Assembly (NCBI GenBank): GCA_963575745.1
Contig: CAUYUJ010011570.1
Location: 267,501 to 327,500 of the forward strand
DNA: 60,000 nucleotides
Direction of reading: 5' to 3'
Source of the DNA: Prorocentrum cordatum
Lineage: Eukaryota > Sar > Dinophyceae > Prorocentrales > Prorocentraceae
Shown here: one piece after another, positions 28,301-40,440 of the stretch
Position numbering within the stretch: position 1 is the first letter of the stretch
Layout of the letters: every line of letters starts with the position of its first letter
The notes under the pieces: model-generated
Databases searched by the model: none
Seen by the model: only the letters and a program-made list of their open reading frames with translations
Told to the model about the DNA's origin: nothing
Position numbers and translations under genes: made by a program

Positions 28301-31300
28301 CCGGGACGCGACCCAGGGCGAGCGATCGACGGCCCAGGAGCGAAAATGCATTCTGAGCGGCCATGCGCTACAAATGCGGCTTGGGCCCGGGGTGCCGCGG
28401 CGGGCGCGGCCCCCCCGCGCCGCCCTCTGGGCGCCGCCTCCGCGCTCCCCCCTGCAAAGGCGATGCTGCAGCCGCTCCAGCTCCGCCCGCGCGACGTCGC
28501 CCAAGACGCGCTGAGCGGGGCCGCCGCCGCGGCCCACGGCGCCCTCGTCGCCCGCTACCTCCGCGGCCGCGCCCGGCTGTGGGCGCCCTGCCCGAGGCGG
28601 CCGCCCTGTCCTCGACGATCGATTCGTGGAGTTCGTGGGCGGCCTGCGTCGTCTCGTCGAGCTCATCCCCCTCAGGTCCGCGTCCGCCGCGTGGATCCTG
28701 GGGGGCTCGTCGAAGTTCGCCGTCGACGGTCGCCCGCCCCCTGGCCCCCCCCGCGCGACCGCAATTCCAGGCGCGGAACACGCTGCGCGACCCCCGCTCC
28801 GAGCGATCAACGAGGAGGGCCGCCAACGGCAACTTGGTCGACGCGGCCCCGTTCGCCGCGCAAGCGTCTCCTAAATTGTCCGTCGACCCCATCATCACGA
28901 GGTTCGCCCTCTGGTGAAACTCGCCGGGCCTCGAGAACAGCTTCGCGCGCGGCATCGTGCCGGGGAGCTCCAGAGCCGCGATGGCCCCGCCCAGGTCGTC
29001 TGCCTGGTCCAGAGGGGGCATCCCTTCTCATCTTCCAGCGCGCGCGAACGGCCCCCCCGTGCGCTCCCATTAAACCGGTCGGGGCCGCTTCCCAGCCGCC
29101 CGCCCTCCGACTTCGCGCCCGAGCGGAAGTGCCCGGCACCCTCGGTTTTGAGCCTGGTGGGCGCCTCCAGTCTGTGCCCGATTGATAGTGCTCGCCGACC
29201 CCGTCAGCGCGAGTCTGACCACCCGCGGCAGAGATGCCTTCATCTTGCACGCCTTCACGACGCCGGCAAGCCACGCGCGCGCGCCCCAGGAGCGACCTCT
29301 CCCGGGCGAGAACCGTCGCCACGAAGCTCGGGCGCTCCACGCCTGCCGCCATCTCGCCCACGTGGATGACGCCGCGCCTGATCATCGCACGGCGCCGGGA
29401 CGCCACCGCAGCCGCCCTCGCCTCCGCGAGGCCCATAACGTAAGTGGTGCAGCCGCAGCGGAGGCCGATCAAGCCCACGCCGAGGCCGCCCCGCGCCGCG
29501 GCCCGCTGCGACGGCAAGCCGAAGACGCCGGATATAACGATCATGAAGAGCGTTGCCCATCCTGCGCTGCCCCACCCCGGTCGCCCCCAAGCGCGCGAAC
29601 TGCCCCGCGCGCCAACCGCTTCCAAGCAGGCGGAATATCGCCCCTAGTCCGGCTCCAAAAAGCCCGGCCCGCCATTCTGAAGAGCTGGATGTGCCGAACA
29701 CTGCCGACGGTGCTGCAGCAGATCTCGCCATCGATTTCCCCGGCTAGCAAGCCCCGCTAACCCTCGTGGATCTTGACGAGCCGATGCGCTGCGTGCCCGT
29801 CCTGGAGGGCAGCGTGGAGCTGCGCCGCTGCTCGCGCTCGAACCCGCTTCCCCGACGGGGGGGGAAGGGCCCCCGGCTGGCCTTCGACGGCGCCGCCAGC
29901 GCCGAGGAGCGTCAACGGTCGCGACGACCTGCTGGGCCTCTGGCCGAATAGAGAGCGCGGCGTTCATGTCGAGGCCCGGCGCGCGCTCCACCCCCACCCC
30001 GGCGCGCCGCGACTGGTCGGGCACAGTCAGGCCTCGCGGCTCGGCAGCCCTGGCGCGCGGGTGCCCAGGGGCGCCGCGCGCGCGCGAGACCAATCCGCGC
30101 ATCGTCTCCGCCGCGCGCGCTCCGGGCCCTGGCGGGGCCGCCCCGTCGCCAGCGAGGGCCCCCCCCATCGTGTCCCGTAGTTTGATATGGCGGAGTGTCC
30201 GTCGAGCCCCCTCTCGCGCCTTGAACTCGCGGCGGCTCTCCTCCACCGCGTCGGGGCGCCCCCGCGCGAAGCAGGCCCCCGCCGTCGCGCGGGCCCCCAA
30301 ATGCGGCGGGGCCTCGCGCACCCTCTCGCTTGACCGACATTTCGAGGGCTGCCGCGGCGTCCTCGGGCATGGCCCGCTCAGGGCGGCCACTAAGCGTACT
30401 CGGCGGCCTCTGCATCTGTTCCTTGCCCACTGCCTGGGCAACGAGCCCCCTCAGCAGCGCCTCAGTTCTGAGGTCCGCGGCCGCCGCCACCTGCGCGAGC
30501 GCCCCGTGGAACTCGGGCTCGTCTGCCCGAGGCCCCAGGCGCGGGTCGAGTACGCGCCCCCTCGAACAGTCGCCGCCCAGACTGGTGGGCCGGCACGGCG
30601 GCGGGGCTTGCCGCGGGCATCAGGGTAAGTAAATCAGGGTCATTGTCCCTGGGTGCGCGGCTGCAGCGGGCTCCGCGGCTCAGATTTCGCGCGCGTTGTT
30701 CGTGCCCGAGAGAAAAAACCTGGGGGGGGATCGTGTGCGGGATCCTGGAAGGAGAATACGCTATGGAATGGAATGGCTTCCGTCGTGGTGCGAGATCAAA
30801 CGAGAATTTGGGCCACGCTGCACTCGGACCTCCTCCGGCGCCGAACCGACCCAGCACCAATAACCAACAGCAGGACCGCGCAGAAGCCGCGCGCGAAGGA
30901 GAGGTGGAAGCACATCAACCCTGGTTGCAATCCGCCGATACCGAACTGCCACGCAAAGCATCGGCGTCTCTGCGGAGCCGCGCGCGCTCAGCGCTGACCG
31001 CCCATCGCTCAGCAGTCGACGGGGCCGAGGCGGACGCCGCCGTCGCCGCCCATATCTCGCGCAGCAGCGCGCCGACGACCGAGCTGGCACGGCCATCGCG
31101 AGCGCCTTCGCGATGAGCCTGAACGGGCCTGAACATCAAGGCTTCCAGCGTCAGGCCCCGCGGTTGGCAGCGCGACCGCCTCCGCCGCAGCTGGGGCGGC
31201 CATCCCCCGCGGGGGCCCCGCGGAAGGGGGCGCGGCCGAGAGTGGCGCCCCAGCGCCATCGGGGGCGGCGCTTCCCTCGCCCCGAGGGCCCACGGCACCG

Positions 31301-31357
31301 CCAGGCGGGCAAAAAGGACCGACTGCTCCTCCATCGAAGGTCTCCTCCGCGCCTCGG
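28301..31357 (-). other. Very GC-rich stretch, weak minus-strand coding signal
   Basis: Most of the six frames stay open here for long distances, so ORF length means little. The most protein-like pieces are on the minus strand: ATLFMIVISGVFGLPSQRAA (29,560-29,500), VMGLAEARAAAVASRRRAMI (about 29,430), VERPSFVATVLARERSLLGR (about 29,330) and ALELPGTMPRAKLFSRPGEF with LVMMGSTDNLGDACAANGAA (28,970-28,850). They lie in different frames and could be exons or a broken gene. Nothing here is recognised. Confidence 0.25.
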
Positions 31358-31518
31358 CAACGCGGACGTGCGATGACCCCGAAGCGCGTCGAGCGCGCGA
31401 GCAGGTTCTCTTTTCCCCACTAACCGGAAACGCTGCGAAGCCGGAGTCACCGCGCCTAAGCCAAGGGCATCGGAGGAGGGCAAGAGAGAGACGAGAGACC
31501 CAGACTCTAGGGGCTCGA
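31358..31518 (-). repeat. 3' LTR-like repeat
   Basis: About 160 bp aligned with 40,275-40,455. Shared blocks (plus strand) include ACCCCGAAG, GTCGAGCG, CACCGCGCCTAAGCC, TCGGAGGAGGGCAAGA and GGGCTCGA. It lies 170 bp beyond the RNase H stop. Confidence 0.6.
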
Positions 31519-31678
31519 CGGGGCCATTCGGGAACAGCGGGCCAAACTTTAGCTGCCCGGGCTCCGAAACCTCCGGCCTCCAGGAAGACTGGCGCCGACT
31601 CATCTTCTGGCCCCTCCCCCTCGCCCCCTCTGCCTCCTCGGCAGCCCCCCCCCACGCATCCTCTCGCCCATTCCTAGC

Positions 31679-32725
31679 CTACTCCTCGCCCTCAGACACC
31701 TCGGGGAGCGCCTGAGCTGACAATTGCTTCATGGAGGCCCCGCGAGACCAATTCGCGAGAGAGACATCGAGGGCCCGCTCATCCGCGTGCCCTCCACAAT
31801 AGATGAGACACAGCGTGCCTTCTGTGAGCGCGCCATGCAGCGCCGCATTCCCTCTGGCCGGGTCCACCTTGGCAAGGGGTTTGGCTGGCGTCGCGCCACG
31901 GGGCATCCATCTCACTTGCGACCCGATTCCTGCCGGCGCATCTCGCATTACAGCCATATCGATGCATTCCGACGGTCAGCTCGAGGCCCGGCGCTATTCC
32001 TAAACAAAGTGTCGAATGTGTTCTTTGCATCAACGATGCGCAGAGCAGAGGCGGCATCGCCTAGCTCGCACTCGCGAGGCAATATCTCAGAACATGAGCT
32101 CATTGACTGGGACCAGTCGGGCACTTGAACGTCTTCGAACAGAGCGCCCCTCCACATGATCTGCAACCACTGGGCTTCTGCCGCGGCGCTCAAAAGGGAG
32201 ATGGTATCTGCCGCAGTCGTCGATGCTACGGCCCTCTTCAATCGCTGGGACCGCCTCGTCAACGAGCTAACCCTGGCCCCGCGGTTCTGCCGAATAGAAG
32301 TGTCCGAGGTGAAGACCAGCCATCCGCTCTGAGCACCCCCCCCCGTCGAGCCGACCCCGGACCTCGAGCGTCAGACGCTGCGACGAACGTGGTGGACATG
32401 GGGCCCAATGGCCACGCAGTGAAGCAATGCGACGCAGAGGCCCTCAGGAATGTCACCATGACGTTCGCCATCGCGGCGTCGGAGGCGCAAAGGTCAGGGA
32501 GCGCCGAAGCCAACAGCGACGCGCCCCCTGCCGCATCAGGACGCGACTCTCTGCCGAGCCACTGAATCTGCGCCACCGTCGTCCGGCGCGATGAGATCTC
32601 CGAGGGCGCCAGGAATTCCTCGGGCTGGGCCTCTCTCGTTCTATCGGGAGCTATGGGGGGGTGAGTAGTTCTCTACATAATTTTCCTGGTGCACCGAGAT
32701 CTCACCCCCTGGACGTCGACGCGAG
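31679..32725 (-). pseudogene. Ty1/copia RT C-terminus plus RNase H, broken
   Basis: Reading down the minus strand: GGEISVHQENYVENY at about 32,725-32,680 (end of RT), FLAPSEISSRRTTVAQIQWL and GRESRPDAAGGASLLASALP at about 32,600-32,500, then FVAASDARGPGSARRGG (first RNase H Asp). A frame change near 32,260 follows, then SQRLKRAVASTTAADTISLL, ALRIVDAKNTFDTLFRNSAG and VRWMPRGATPAKPLAKVDPA. These are the ordered blocks of a copia RNase H. In the family the second block normally carries Glu (AAET) and the last Asp (ADPLTK); here they are AADT and AKPLAK. At least two frameshifts and a stop occur. Confidence 0.75.
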
Positions 32726-32729
32726 CGCC

Positions 32730-35235
32730 ATCCCGCATAGTTTGCGCCGTGAGGGCGTGGTTCGGACACTACCCAGAAACATATAACGATAACGCGGAAA
32801 TGCATAAACAATCAAACGTGCAAACGAGAATTGCTGAGATCAAGAACTTGGCAAAAAGGTCGATATCAATCAGGAATGGAGGGTGGGTCGTTGGAAACAA
32901 GTCGTTTTGAATCTGGCAACGTCAAGAAAAAATGCGAAGGCAGAGGGGTGCCCAATACTTCTGGGTCGGACTCGGCGGAGAGTGGAGAGTAGTTTTCATT
33001 GAATAATTGTAGAGGGGGAGGGGGGGGGGGGGAGGAGGGCGAGGAGGTGGAGGCGCAGGTGCTGGGGTTCGAGTTCGCAAACGAGGCTCCACGGCAGCGT
33101 TCAGATGGCAAAGTACAGCCTACTCTTGTAGTGATGAAAGCCCGACCGCATGATCGAACTCCAACCTGCATGACCGGCCACGGAGATAGCACCGAAAGCG
33201 CCCGACATGTGTCAGGGGTCGCAAAGTGCCAGGGGTGAGACAGTCCCAGACAGTCGCTTGGGGGGACGCGGTCCCGCCGCGCATATTCCACGCGCGGCGG
33301 GGGTCTTGGACGAGGAACCCCATCGATAAGGAATCCAGGGTCTCGCGGCCGCCGCGCGGCAGGGCGCTGGCCGCCCACTTCGCCTCGAAGCAGGAAGGAA
33401 TGCGCCAGGGTGTGGGACCTCGGAGGACATGTCTTACCCATGCCCCCGACGTATCACAAATAAATGAATCGGATCTGGGGGGGGGAGAGAATGGGGGAGT
33501 TCGCAGCCCCCCCCCCACCCCGCCCCCGCCCCCACCCAGCTCAAGGAGGAGGAAGAGGATGGGGGAGGAGGGGAGGAGGAGGAGGAGAAGGATAGGAACG
33601 AGGAAAGCCGACACCAACGCCAACAGGGGGCAGCAGCTCGACCGGCCAGGGGGGGGGGGGGGGCCTGCTGGCGTGGCCGCCCCCTCTCGCTCGAGACATC
33701 CCCAATTCCCATCTCGGGGAGGCATCGTGGACCCTCGCTTTGGAGGAGGCCCCCCTGGCGGCGCCGGTGGCGCCCCCCTTGCCCAGAGAAGAGGAGGGGG
33801 GGGAAGGCGGTTTCAAAGCCAGGGTGCGGCTGCGCGTGGCGCTGCTGCGCGTGGCGCTGCTGCTGCGCTGCTGCTGCTGCTGATGCCGCTGCTGCTGCGA
33901 GTGGTGCTGCTGGGCCCCCTTGCAGCTGGGCGCGGGCGGGGGCGGCTGCGGTCGCGCCCGGGCGCGCCCGCGACGCCCTCGGCCCTGGCGCCCTCGGCCC
34001 TGACGACTCCGCGCCGAAAGAAGGCTACAAGGGATTGGGGCGTTCGAAAGAAGTCAGTATAAACATGAAGTGGGAATGCGGTTGAAGAGACGATGAACGG
34101 AAGGGCCCCCCCTCGAAGCCAAGGGCGCTCTTTGCCCTCGTGCCAGGTGTATCTGGGGGCCCCAAACCATCGGGGTTGATTCGGCAGGGCGCCCGAGAGG
34201 GCGCAGACTCCCGCGAGGGTCGACCTGCCAATCAACTCCACGAGTACGGGGGGCGAGGAGGAGGGGTGAGGGGGGGGGGGGGGGGGGGGGCGAAGAGGAG
34301 GGGGGGGGGCGAGGGGGGGGGGGAGGGAGGAGAGGGAGGAGGGAACGCGCCCAAAATCTCCCTCAGCAACATTTTGGAACCAACGGCCGCACGAGCCATC
34401 GAGCGCAACCAGAGACCCCAATGCTGCGTCGCGCTCCTCTCAGCGTTGACGGCAAAGGCGCGGCGTTGCCCATCTACCTGTCGAATTTCAAACGTGGATC
34501 GCGCCCCTGCCTGTCAACCCACCCCCCAACTCCCGCGCCCCGTTTTGTCTCCCCCGCCCCCGTCGCTGGGGCCGGTCTGGCAAGCGAGCGCACATCTCAT
34601 GGACGCGTCGTCGCTGGCCGAAAACAAAGCCCCCCCCCCCCAAGCACCTCCAAGACTGACCCTGTCTGGCGGCGGCGGCTCGTCGCACGACCCGCCAGGA
34701 TCAACATAAAAAACCTCCGCTTAGAGACCCAGGGTGCCGCTCGAGGGGGGCGGCTCGCACGGCTAAGGAAAGAGTGGCTGCGCGCCGTGTTCAATGGGAA
34801 CAAGGAAGAGCGAGGCCGCCACCAGCAGCGCGAGGGGGGGCCCCTGGCGGCGCGGCCCCCCGCCCCCGTTTGAAAAGCTCCGGGTCCCCAGCCCAGAGAG
34901 GCGCCGTGAACCTAGGTCGCCTAACTTCGCGCATCGCGCCCCGCGATGCGCGGCTATCTGCGCGCCCTCGAGAGGCCGCCCAGGAGAGGGGCAGCTCGCC
35001 AGCCCGGGCCGCGAGGCGCGAAGCGCGATTTCTTCGCGCCGGGGGCGTGACCTAATGAACTGCCTCGTTGGAGGTGGACCCCCTGTCAGTGGTGGCGTCG
35101 CTATTCCTTCCTCCGGCATCTAGAACCTCGCCTCGCCTAGTCCTCCGCGTCCACTGGGGCCGCGATCGGGCCGTCCTCCTCGCCGCCCTCGCCAGCAGGA
35201 GGTACTTCCGACTTGCGCGCCTGGATGGCCACGCC
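32730..35235. other. Low-coding stretch with poly-G tracts inside the copia remnant
   Basis: Holds G-runs at 33,019-33,032, 33,648-33,662 and 34,268-34,290, GGA and GCT tracts (33,540-33,600; 33,840-33,900) and a dispersed GC block at 33,735-33,775 and 34,840-34,865. A minus-strand segment at 33,430-33,120 (FEAKWAASALPRGGRETLDS, LSMGFLVQDPRRAWNMRGGT) looks protein-like but is unrecognised. Confidence 0.4.
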
Positions 35236-35236
35236 G

Positions 35237-38200
35237 TCAGCGGCCCTCTCGCCCCCCGGCGTCCACTCGACGCCCTCGCAGAGGTCCAGGCTGCGCCGCG
35301 ATCCACTTCGGCAGGACCTGCTTCTTGACCTGCATTGTGGTCTTGAGCTCCTCGACGAGGCCCTCCCTCAAATTGGCGTTCTTCTCCTTCGTGATCTTGC
35401 CGAAGAGGATGTTCGTGCAGTAGGTCAAGCTCGCCAACTTCACAGCGCGCCCGAGAGCCTTAGAGCAATCCGAAACGGCCTCCGAGGAAGCGACAGGCCC
35501 AAGGCCGTCTTTGCAGAGGCCCCTGATGCCCTTCAGGCGCTCGTCCGCCAGCTGGACCAGGGCGCTGCGTTGATTCCCTATGCTTGAACGCCACCACCAG
35601 CTTGCACATCTCCGCGCTGCCCCGCGATGAGAGGAGGTGAGGGGCCAAGGCTTCGGGCCATGAAGAGGAGAGGAGGAGGAGGAGAAGGGGGAAGAGGAGG
35701 AGGAGAAGGAGGGGGTCGAGGAGGAGGACGACGACGACGAGGGGGAGGAGGAGGAGGACGACGAGGAGCGGGAAAAAATATGAACGAGGCAGCCTCCCCA
35801 TCCCATCCTCCTGGTCCACCCTCCTCGCCCTCATCACTGACATCGTCGCCCCCCCCCCCCCCCGCCCCCTCCCCCGCCTCGCCCGACCGACCCCCATGGC
35901 GAGGCCATCCAAGGAGGGGCCACGCAAAGCATCGCAGAACCCTCTTTCGGCTTTCCCCCTGTCCGGGCGCAAGATCTGATCGCGCTGGCTCTGCCAATCC
36001 ACCTCCTTGCCGCTGGCGCCCTCCAGCTTGCGACCGTTCAACTCGCTGATGATCGAAGCCAAGTCACCCGAAGCAATCGAAGCGTAGAAGTCGAGGGACT
36101 GCTCGGCAACCCCCAACAACTGCCTATAGGACGCGCCTATGTCACGGGCATACTACAGAGGACAAACAAACGGGATATCCAAGAAAATGTGGGGATCATC
36201 CTCGAAAGACTGGCAACACTTGACCACCGTGTCTCGCGCTTGACGAGGGGGGGGGGGGGGGGGGGGGGGCGCGATCCTGAATAGCGGCGCATCCGTGCCG
36301 ATGCAGAAATCCTGGCGCGTGCGCTCGCTAGAATGGAACGTCTCCGCCATGCAAATATAGTACCTGAGGTCGACCATGACAGAGAGCATGGTGAGCAGCG
36401 AGACGAAGGTACCATGTCCCATTGACTTGGCGAACTGCATGGGCCGGGCGAAGCAGGCTCTGATCCCGCTCAATTGCTCGGCGACGTCGTTTCCCTTTCA
36501 CACCCTTGAAGCCAGCCGTGAAGAACGAGCCGAGCGCCGTAACCAGCCTGGGCTTTTCGGGAAGCAGCTTGAGGGCGGCAGTTTTCACAGCGTCGAGAAC
36601 GGTGGTCACGATGTGGTCAGTTGGTATACGCTTTTGGAGCCCGATCCATTTCTGGTTGTCCATGGTGCCCGCCCCCTCATGTCTGGGCGCAGCAAGCTCA
36701 TCGACGCGTCGTTGAACTGGGTGAGATTCTCAATTGCTTCGGCGCGCCCAACGTCGAAGGTTTTCTCGGTGGGGATGGCGCGGAAGAACAGCAGCATGTC
36801 GACGGCATCCTGGGCGGAACTGTAGCAGGAGAACAATGGGTCCACCTGCAAGGCCGCCAATTCATCCTTCAGTTGCCCGGCCCTCTGCTCGGCGTCAACC
36901 TGCGAGGGCGGCGCGTTCGCCAGCGGCGGCCAGCTCCACGCTCAGCAGCTTCTCCTTTTGCTCGATCGCGCCCTTCTCCTTCAAGAAGTACGGGGTCGAA
37001 TGCGTGCCTCACATCGAGCGATCTTCCCAAGGCTGCGTTGCAGAAGTTGACGAGCGCCTCAAAGCTCCGAGACCCCAGGCCCCCTCGGAGATCGCCAGGG
37101 CAACCCTCTGGTCATGGAAGTCCTGTTTGAGAATCATGAACACAGCGTCCGTGGCGAAGTCGAATGTATTCCGAAGCAAGCCCTTGAACGCCGTTACAAG
37201 CGATTCCTGGGTTTCCCGCACGATGCCGCGCAGGAGAGCTCCATCCGCATCCTTGCCAAGGCCCTGCAGCAACGCGGCGAATTTGGGCGAAATAGCGGCG
37301 ACTGCATCCTCGAGCGCCTCGGCCATGGCCCCGTCGCGCAGGGAGGTGAGGCCCCTCCTGACGTCGGCTATTCTCGCCGACGCGTCGCTCAAGCTATCGA
37401 GGCATTCTAAAATCGCGGTGGACATGTCCAGCGCCAGCTTCTTGCTCTGCACATAAGACCTCGCCGCTGCTATCCAGGTCCTCCCGCGCGGCTGGTGACC
37501 CATACACTGGGCGATCGCGAGGTGGCGGTTGTTCTCGCTGGCGCACACTTCCAAGGCCTTCTCGAGGTCGGACGGCGACGACGTGGCGTGGTAGGCAATC
37601 GCGAGGAACGCGCAGCACTGATCGCGCACGATCTCGGTCACGCGGTTGAAGCAATTGCCAGGTAGACCTGCGGTTAGACGGGCGCGCCTGCATCCAGGCC
37701 ACAAGCTCGCCCTCGCCAGCGGCGGCCCTGGTCGCGCGGGCCACCTTGTCGACCGGGATCGTCTCCAGCATCGCCGCGGGGTCAGTGAAGTCCAAGATCT
37801 CCGTGTCGTCGATGAGTTCCCAGAACTTCCCCGGGTTGCATTCGCCCTTCAACTTGGAGCCAACGGCGCGGGAAAGGTGGCATTAGTTTCGGTGGCATGT
37901 TGCAGACATGAACCTGCGCGTCGCAGGCCTCGCACCAGTCCTTGCTCAACTTGCCGTTCGTGCGCCACGGGGCCAATGCGAGCAAGATGGCTTCGAGGGT
38001 CTTCCCAGCCAGCGTCAATGACTCACGCTCCTCGCTGTCATCGGGAGGTTCTTGGTGACCCAATATTTGATGCCCCGCTTAAGCCTTTCGATCGCAGCCT
38101 CGTTCGTTGCCCAGGAATCGCCGTGCCACGACTTCGCGTCGAGGTCCACCAGCTGAAACTCTGCGACGGTTTGGCGACGATCTCGGACAAGTCTCGAGGT

Positions 38201-38647
38201 TTGCGGCCCGCTCGGGGTCTTTTGGTGGATGGGGCCTCTGCGGCCGCACCGCCGCCCTCGTCGGCGCCGCCCCCCCCCCCCCCTGCCGCCGCCTCTGCCG
38301 CGCCCGCAGCGGCCTCCTTTCTTGAGCAGGGGCTTGTTATCTTCATCGTTTGCTTCTTCTGCCTCAGCGAGCTCAGCAGCGGGGTCGTCGCCTGGCCCCT
38401 CCACTGCCGGCGGCGTATCCCTCTTTCTCCTCATGTCATCAAATTGTTTCGGAATTGTCTGAAGGCCTTCCCCCGCTACATCCGCCATCGCCGCCGGCGG
38501 CCCCGCTCGAAAATCTTCGCGCGGGGCGGCGGAGGGCGCGCCGAGGACGTTGGTCACCCTGGAGGTCGCCCGACGCGGCGGCGGCGCCTCGACCGCGGCC
38601 GCCGACGCGCCAACGTCGGATCCAGCGCCAAACAGCTGCTCGCCCAC
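35237..38647 (-). pseudogene. Unrecognised helix-rich protein gene on the minus strand, split over several frames
   Basis: From high to low coordinates: an acidic segment (VAGEGLQTIPKQFDDMRRKR, AAELAEAEEANDEDNKPLLK), EFQLVDLDAKSWHGDSWATN, LTLAGKTLEAILLALAPWRT with WCEACDAQVHVC, and FWELIDDTEILDFTDPAAML. A long block at 37,660-37,010 follows (CFNRVTEIVRDQCCAFLAIA, LALDMSTAILECLDSLSDAS, ESLVTAFKGLLRNTFDFATD). Then come LQVDPLFSCYSSAQDAVDML, VLDAVKTAALKLLPEKPRLV, LGVAEQSLDFYASIASGDLA and LVQLADERLKGIRGLCKDGL. The segments are consistently helical with normal amino-acid composition and share one strand, so this was one gene. G-runs and GGA tracts lie between segments (36,246-36,269; 35,640-35,760), as in introns. 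No family is recognised. It may be a host gene captured by, or nested in, the copia element. Confidence 0.5.
36246..36269 (+). repeat. Poly-G tract
   Basis: More than 20 consecutive G on the plus strand; similar runs at 33,019, 33,648 and 34,268. Such runs can form quadruplexes and are prone to sequencing error. Confidence 0.9.
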
Positions 38648-38711
38648 ATCCTCGACCTGAGGTTCGGGCTTTGGAGCCCCGGCGCGCTCGGCGGGGGCGC
38701 GCGGATATGGG

Positions 38712-38752
38712 GCAGGAGCTGGTCCAAGGTCATGCCTTGGACCAGCTCCTGC
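38712..38752. repeat. Perfect 18-bp hairpin
   Basis: GCAGGAGCTGGTCCAAGG, five bases TCATG, then the exact inverse. It lies in the minus-strand frame just after the protease-like motif, where coding-like sequence changes frame. Confidence 0.95.
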
Positions 38753-38769
38753 TCACCGAACAAGGCCTG

Positions 38770-40205
38770 CGCGGCCGCCGCATCTACCAAGGCGCGGCCC
38801 CCATTATTCCTCGAGGACAGGCCCGGCCACTCCGCGTCACCGGCCAAACTGTTGAAGATAACGTTCCAGTCGCTCACCGCGATCCCGGAGAAGTCGGCCT
38901 CGAAGTTGCCGTCGTCGTCCTCTAGACAGAAGCTGGGCGGCGCTTCCTCCTTGCCGCTGCCCTTCTCACTCGCCGGGGTGTCCGCCTTGCAGCGAAATGC
39001 GCGCTTGCAGGGCTCCGCCCAGTGACCTCGGTCTCCGCAGTCAGCGCGTCTCGCGCGCTTGCGAAGGCCGCTCATCATCATCCGCTTGAATCCAGGCTTC
39101 GTCGCCCGTCTTCTGTCGAAGAAGCCCCTGTCTGCGTTCTGAGCAGCCTTCATCTTTCGAGCTTCCTGCCACGTTCGGCGGCGACCCTTGCCGAGCCTGT
39201 CCCCAACCACCGCTGCAAATATGATCGTGATCTCTCTCCGAGGACCTGCCCTTCGAGCGCGGCCAGCAGGGTCCCCACGTCTTCTTCCTGCAGATCAACT
39301 GAATCATCGATGTCTGAGAGGAAGGTCATCGGAGGTGGCGGAGGCCCCAGCTCGCCTGCCACCGGGGGGCCCACGTCCTCAAGCTCGGTCTCCACGAACG
39401 ACTTCACTGCTGGAGAAGACGCGCCGGGGATAATGATACGATCGCGAACGTCCATCTTGAGCAGCGCGCCTCGGATGGAAGAGAAACCTTCACGGCCTCC
39501 AGCTTGCGTCTTCAAATTAATCCTGTTTTGGCCTGACAGCTGCGCTCCCTCTACTAAGTGGCGGGCCTTGACACCGTCTGGAAGGGCGAGATCGCGCCTT
39601 TGAGCTTCTAGGAATTGAGCATCCCCGCGCAGCACGACATCCGTCAGAGACTCCCCCTCGCGGGTGCTCACATCGAACAGGGCTCCACTGTGTGCAGCTC
39701 GCTCTTGGTCCCTGGGGTGTTTTCCGTTCAGAAGCGAAGTGTGTTTCAGCGGCTCCCTGGGAATCGTCCATCTCCGCTCGAACGGTCTTGAACTTGAGCT
39801 GGAGATCGACCGGTAGTCCCTCGAGTATGCGGCTGGCCTGGGTCTCTGAACTGATACCTGTTCGCTTCGCCCACGAACGAATATTTCCTTTGTAAATGTC
39901 CAGGTGCTCGAATCCGATCCAGACTGGAAGCGACCCATCGCCCCGATTCGGAACATGTCCCCCGCGGCGATGATCCCCAGGAGCCGTTCGTTTCCCAGTC
40001 CCAAGAGCCCCACCCGGACTCATGCCAGTTCTGCCAGCTCTTCACGTGCTGGTCTCTCGTGTTCGTCGTCGTGTCCTCCACCCACACCAATTTGCCCGTT
40101 GTCCAAGAACTTGCGGGCACCTCGGAACCTGGCGATTTCTGGTCACCTGCTCATTCCCGTTCGAGCGTTTGTCCTCCCTCATGCGCTGGCGCATCAGCCA
40201 CAGTA
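38770..40205 (-). pseudogene. Ty1/copia Gag with zinc-knuckle and protease remnants
   Basis: Minus strand, in several frames. The N-terminal part has EHLDIYKGNIRSWAKRTGIS and RILEGLPVDLQLKFKTVRAE, then SLTDVVLRGDAQFLEAQRRD, LALPDGVKARHLVEGAQLSG and FSSIRGALLKMDVRDRIIIP, which follow the order of dinoflagellate copia Gag proteins as I know them. The sequence DCGDRGHWAEPC near 39,030 is a CCHC knuckle (C-x2-C-x4-H-x4-C) whose first Cys is replaced by Arg. GRALVDAAAAQALFGEQEL near 38,790 resembles the protease D-T-A turn with Thr changed to Ala. It starts some 70 bp inside the 5' LTR-like repeat. Confidence 0.65.
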
Positions 40206-40274
40206 TCCCCCGCAGTGAGTCTCATGACTGCTCGAACCGCCTCCGACATAGTTCCGCTTACCACTGTCTCAACA

Positions 40275-40397
40275 ACGTGGACATACGATAACCCCGAAGT
40301 GTGTCGAGCGTGCGAACAGGGTTCTATCTTCCTCACTAACAAGGAACGGTGTGAAGCCTGAATCACCGCGCCTAAGCCGAATGCTTCGGAGGAGGGC

Positions 40398-40440
<43 letters not shown>

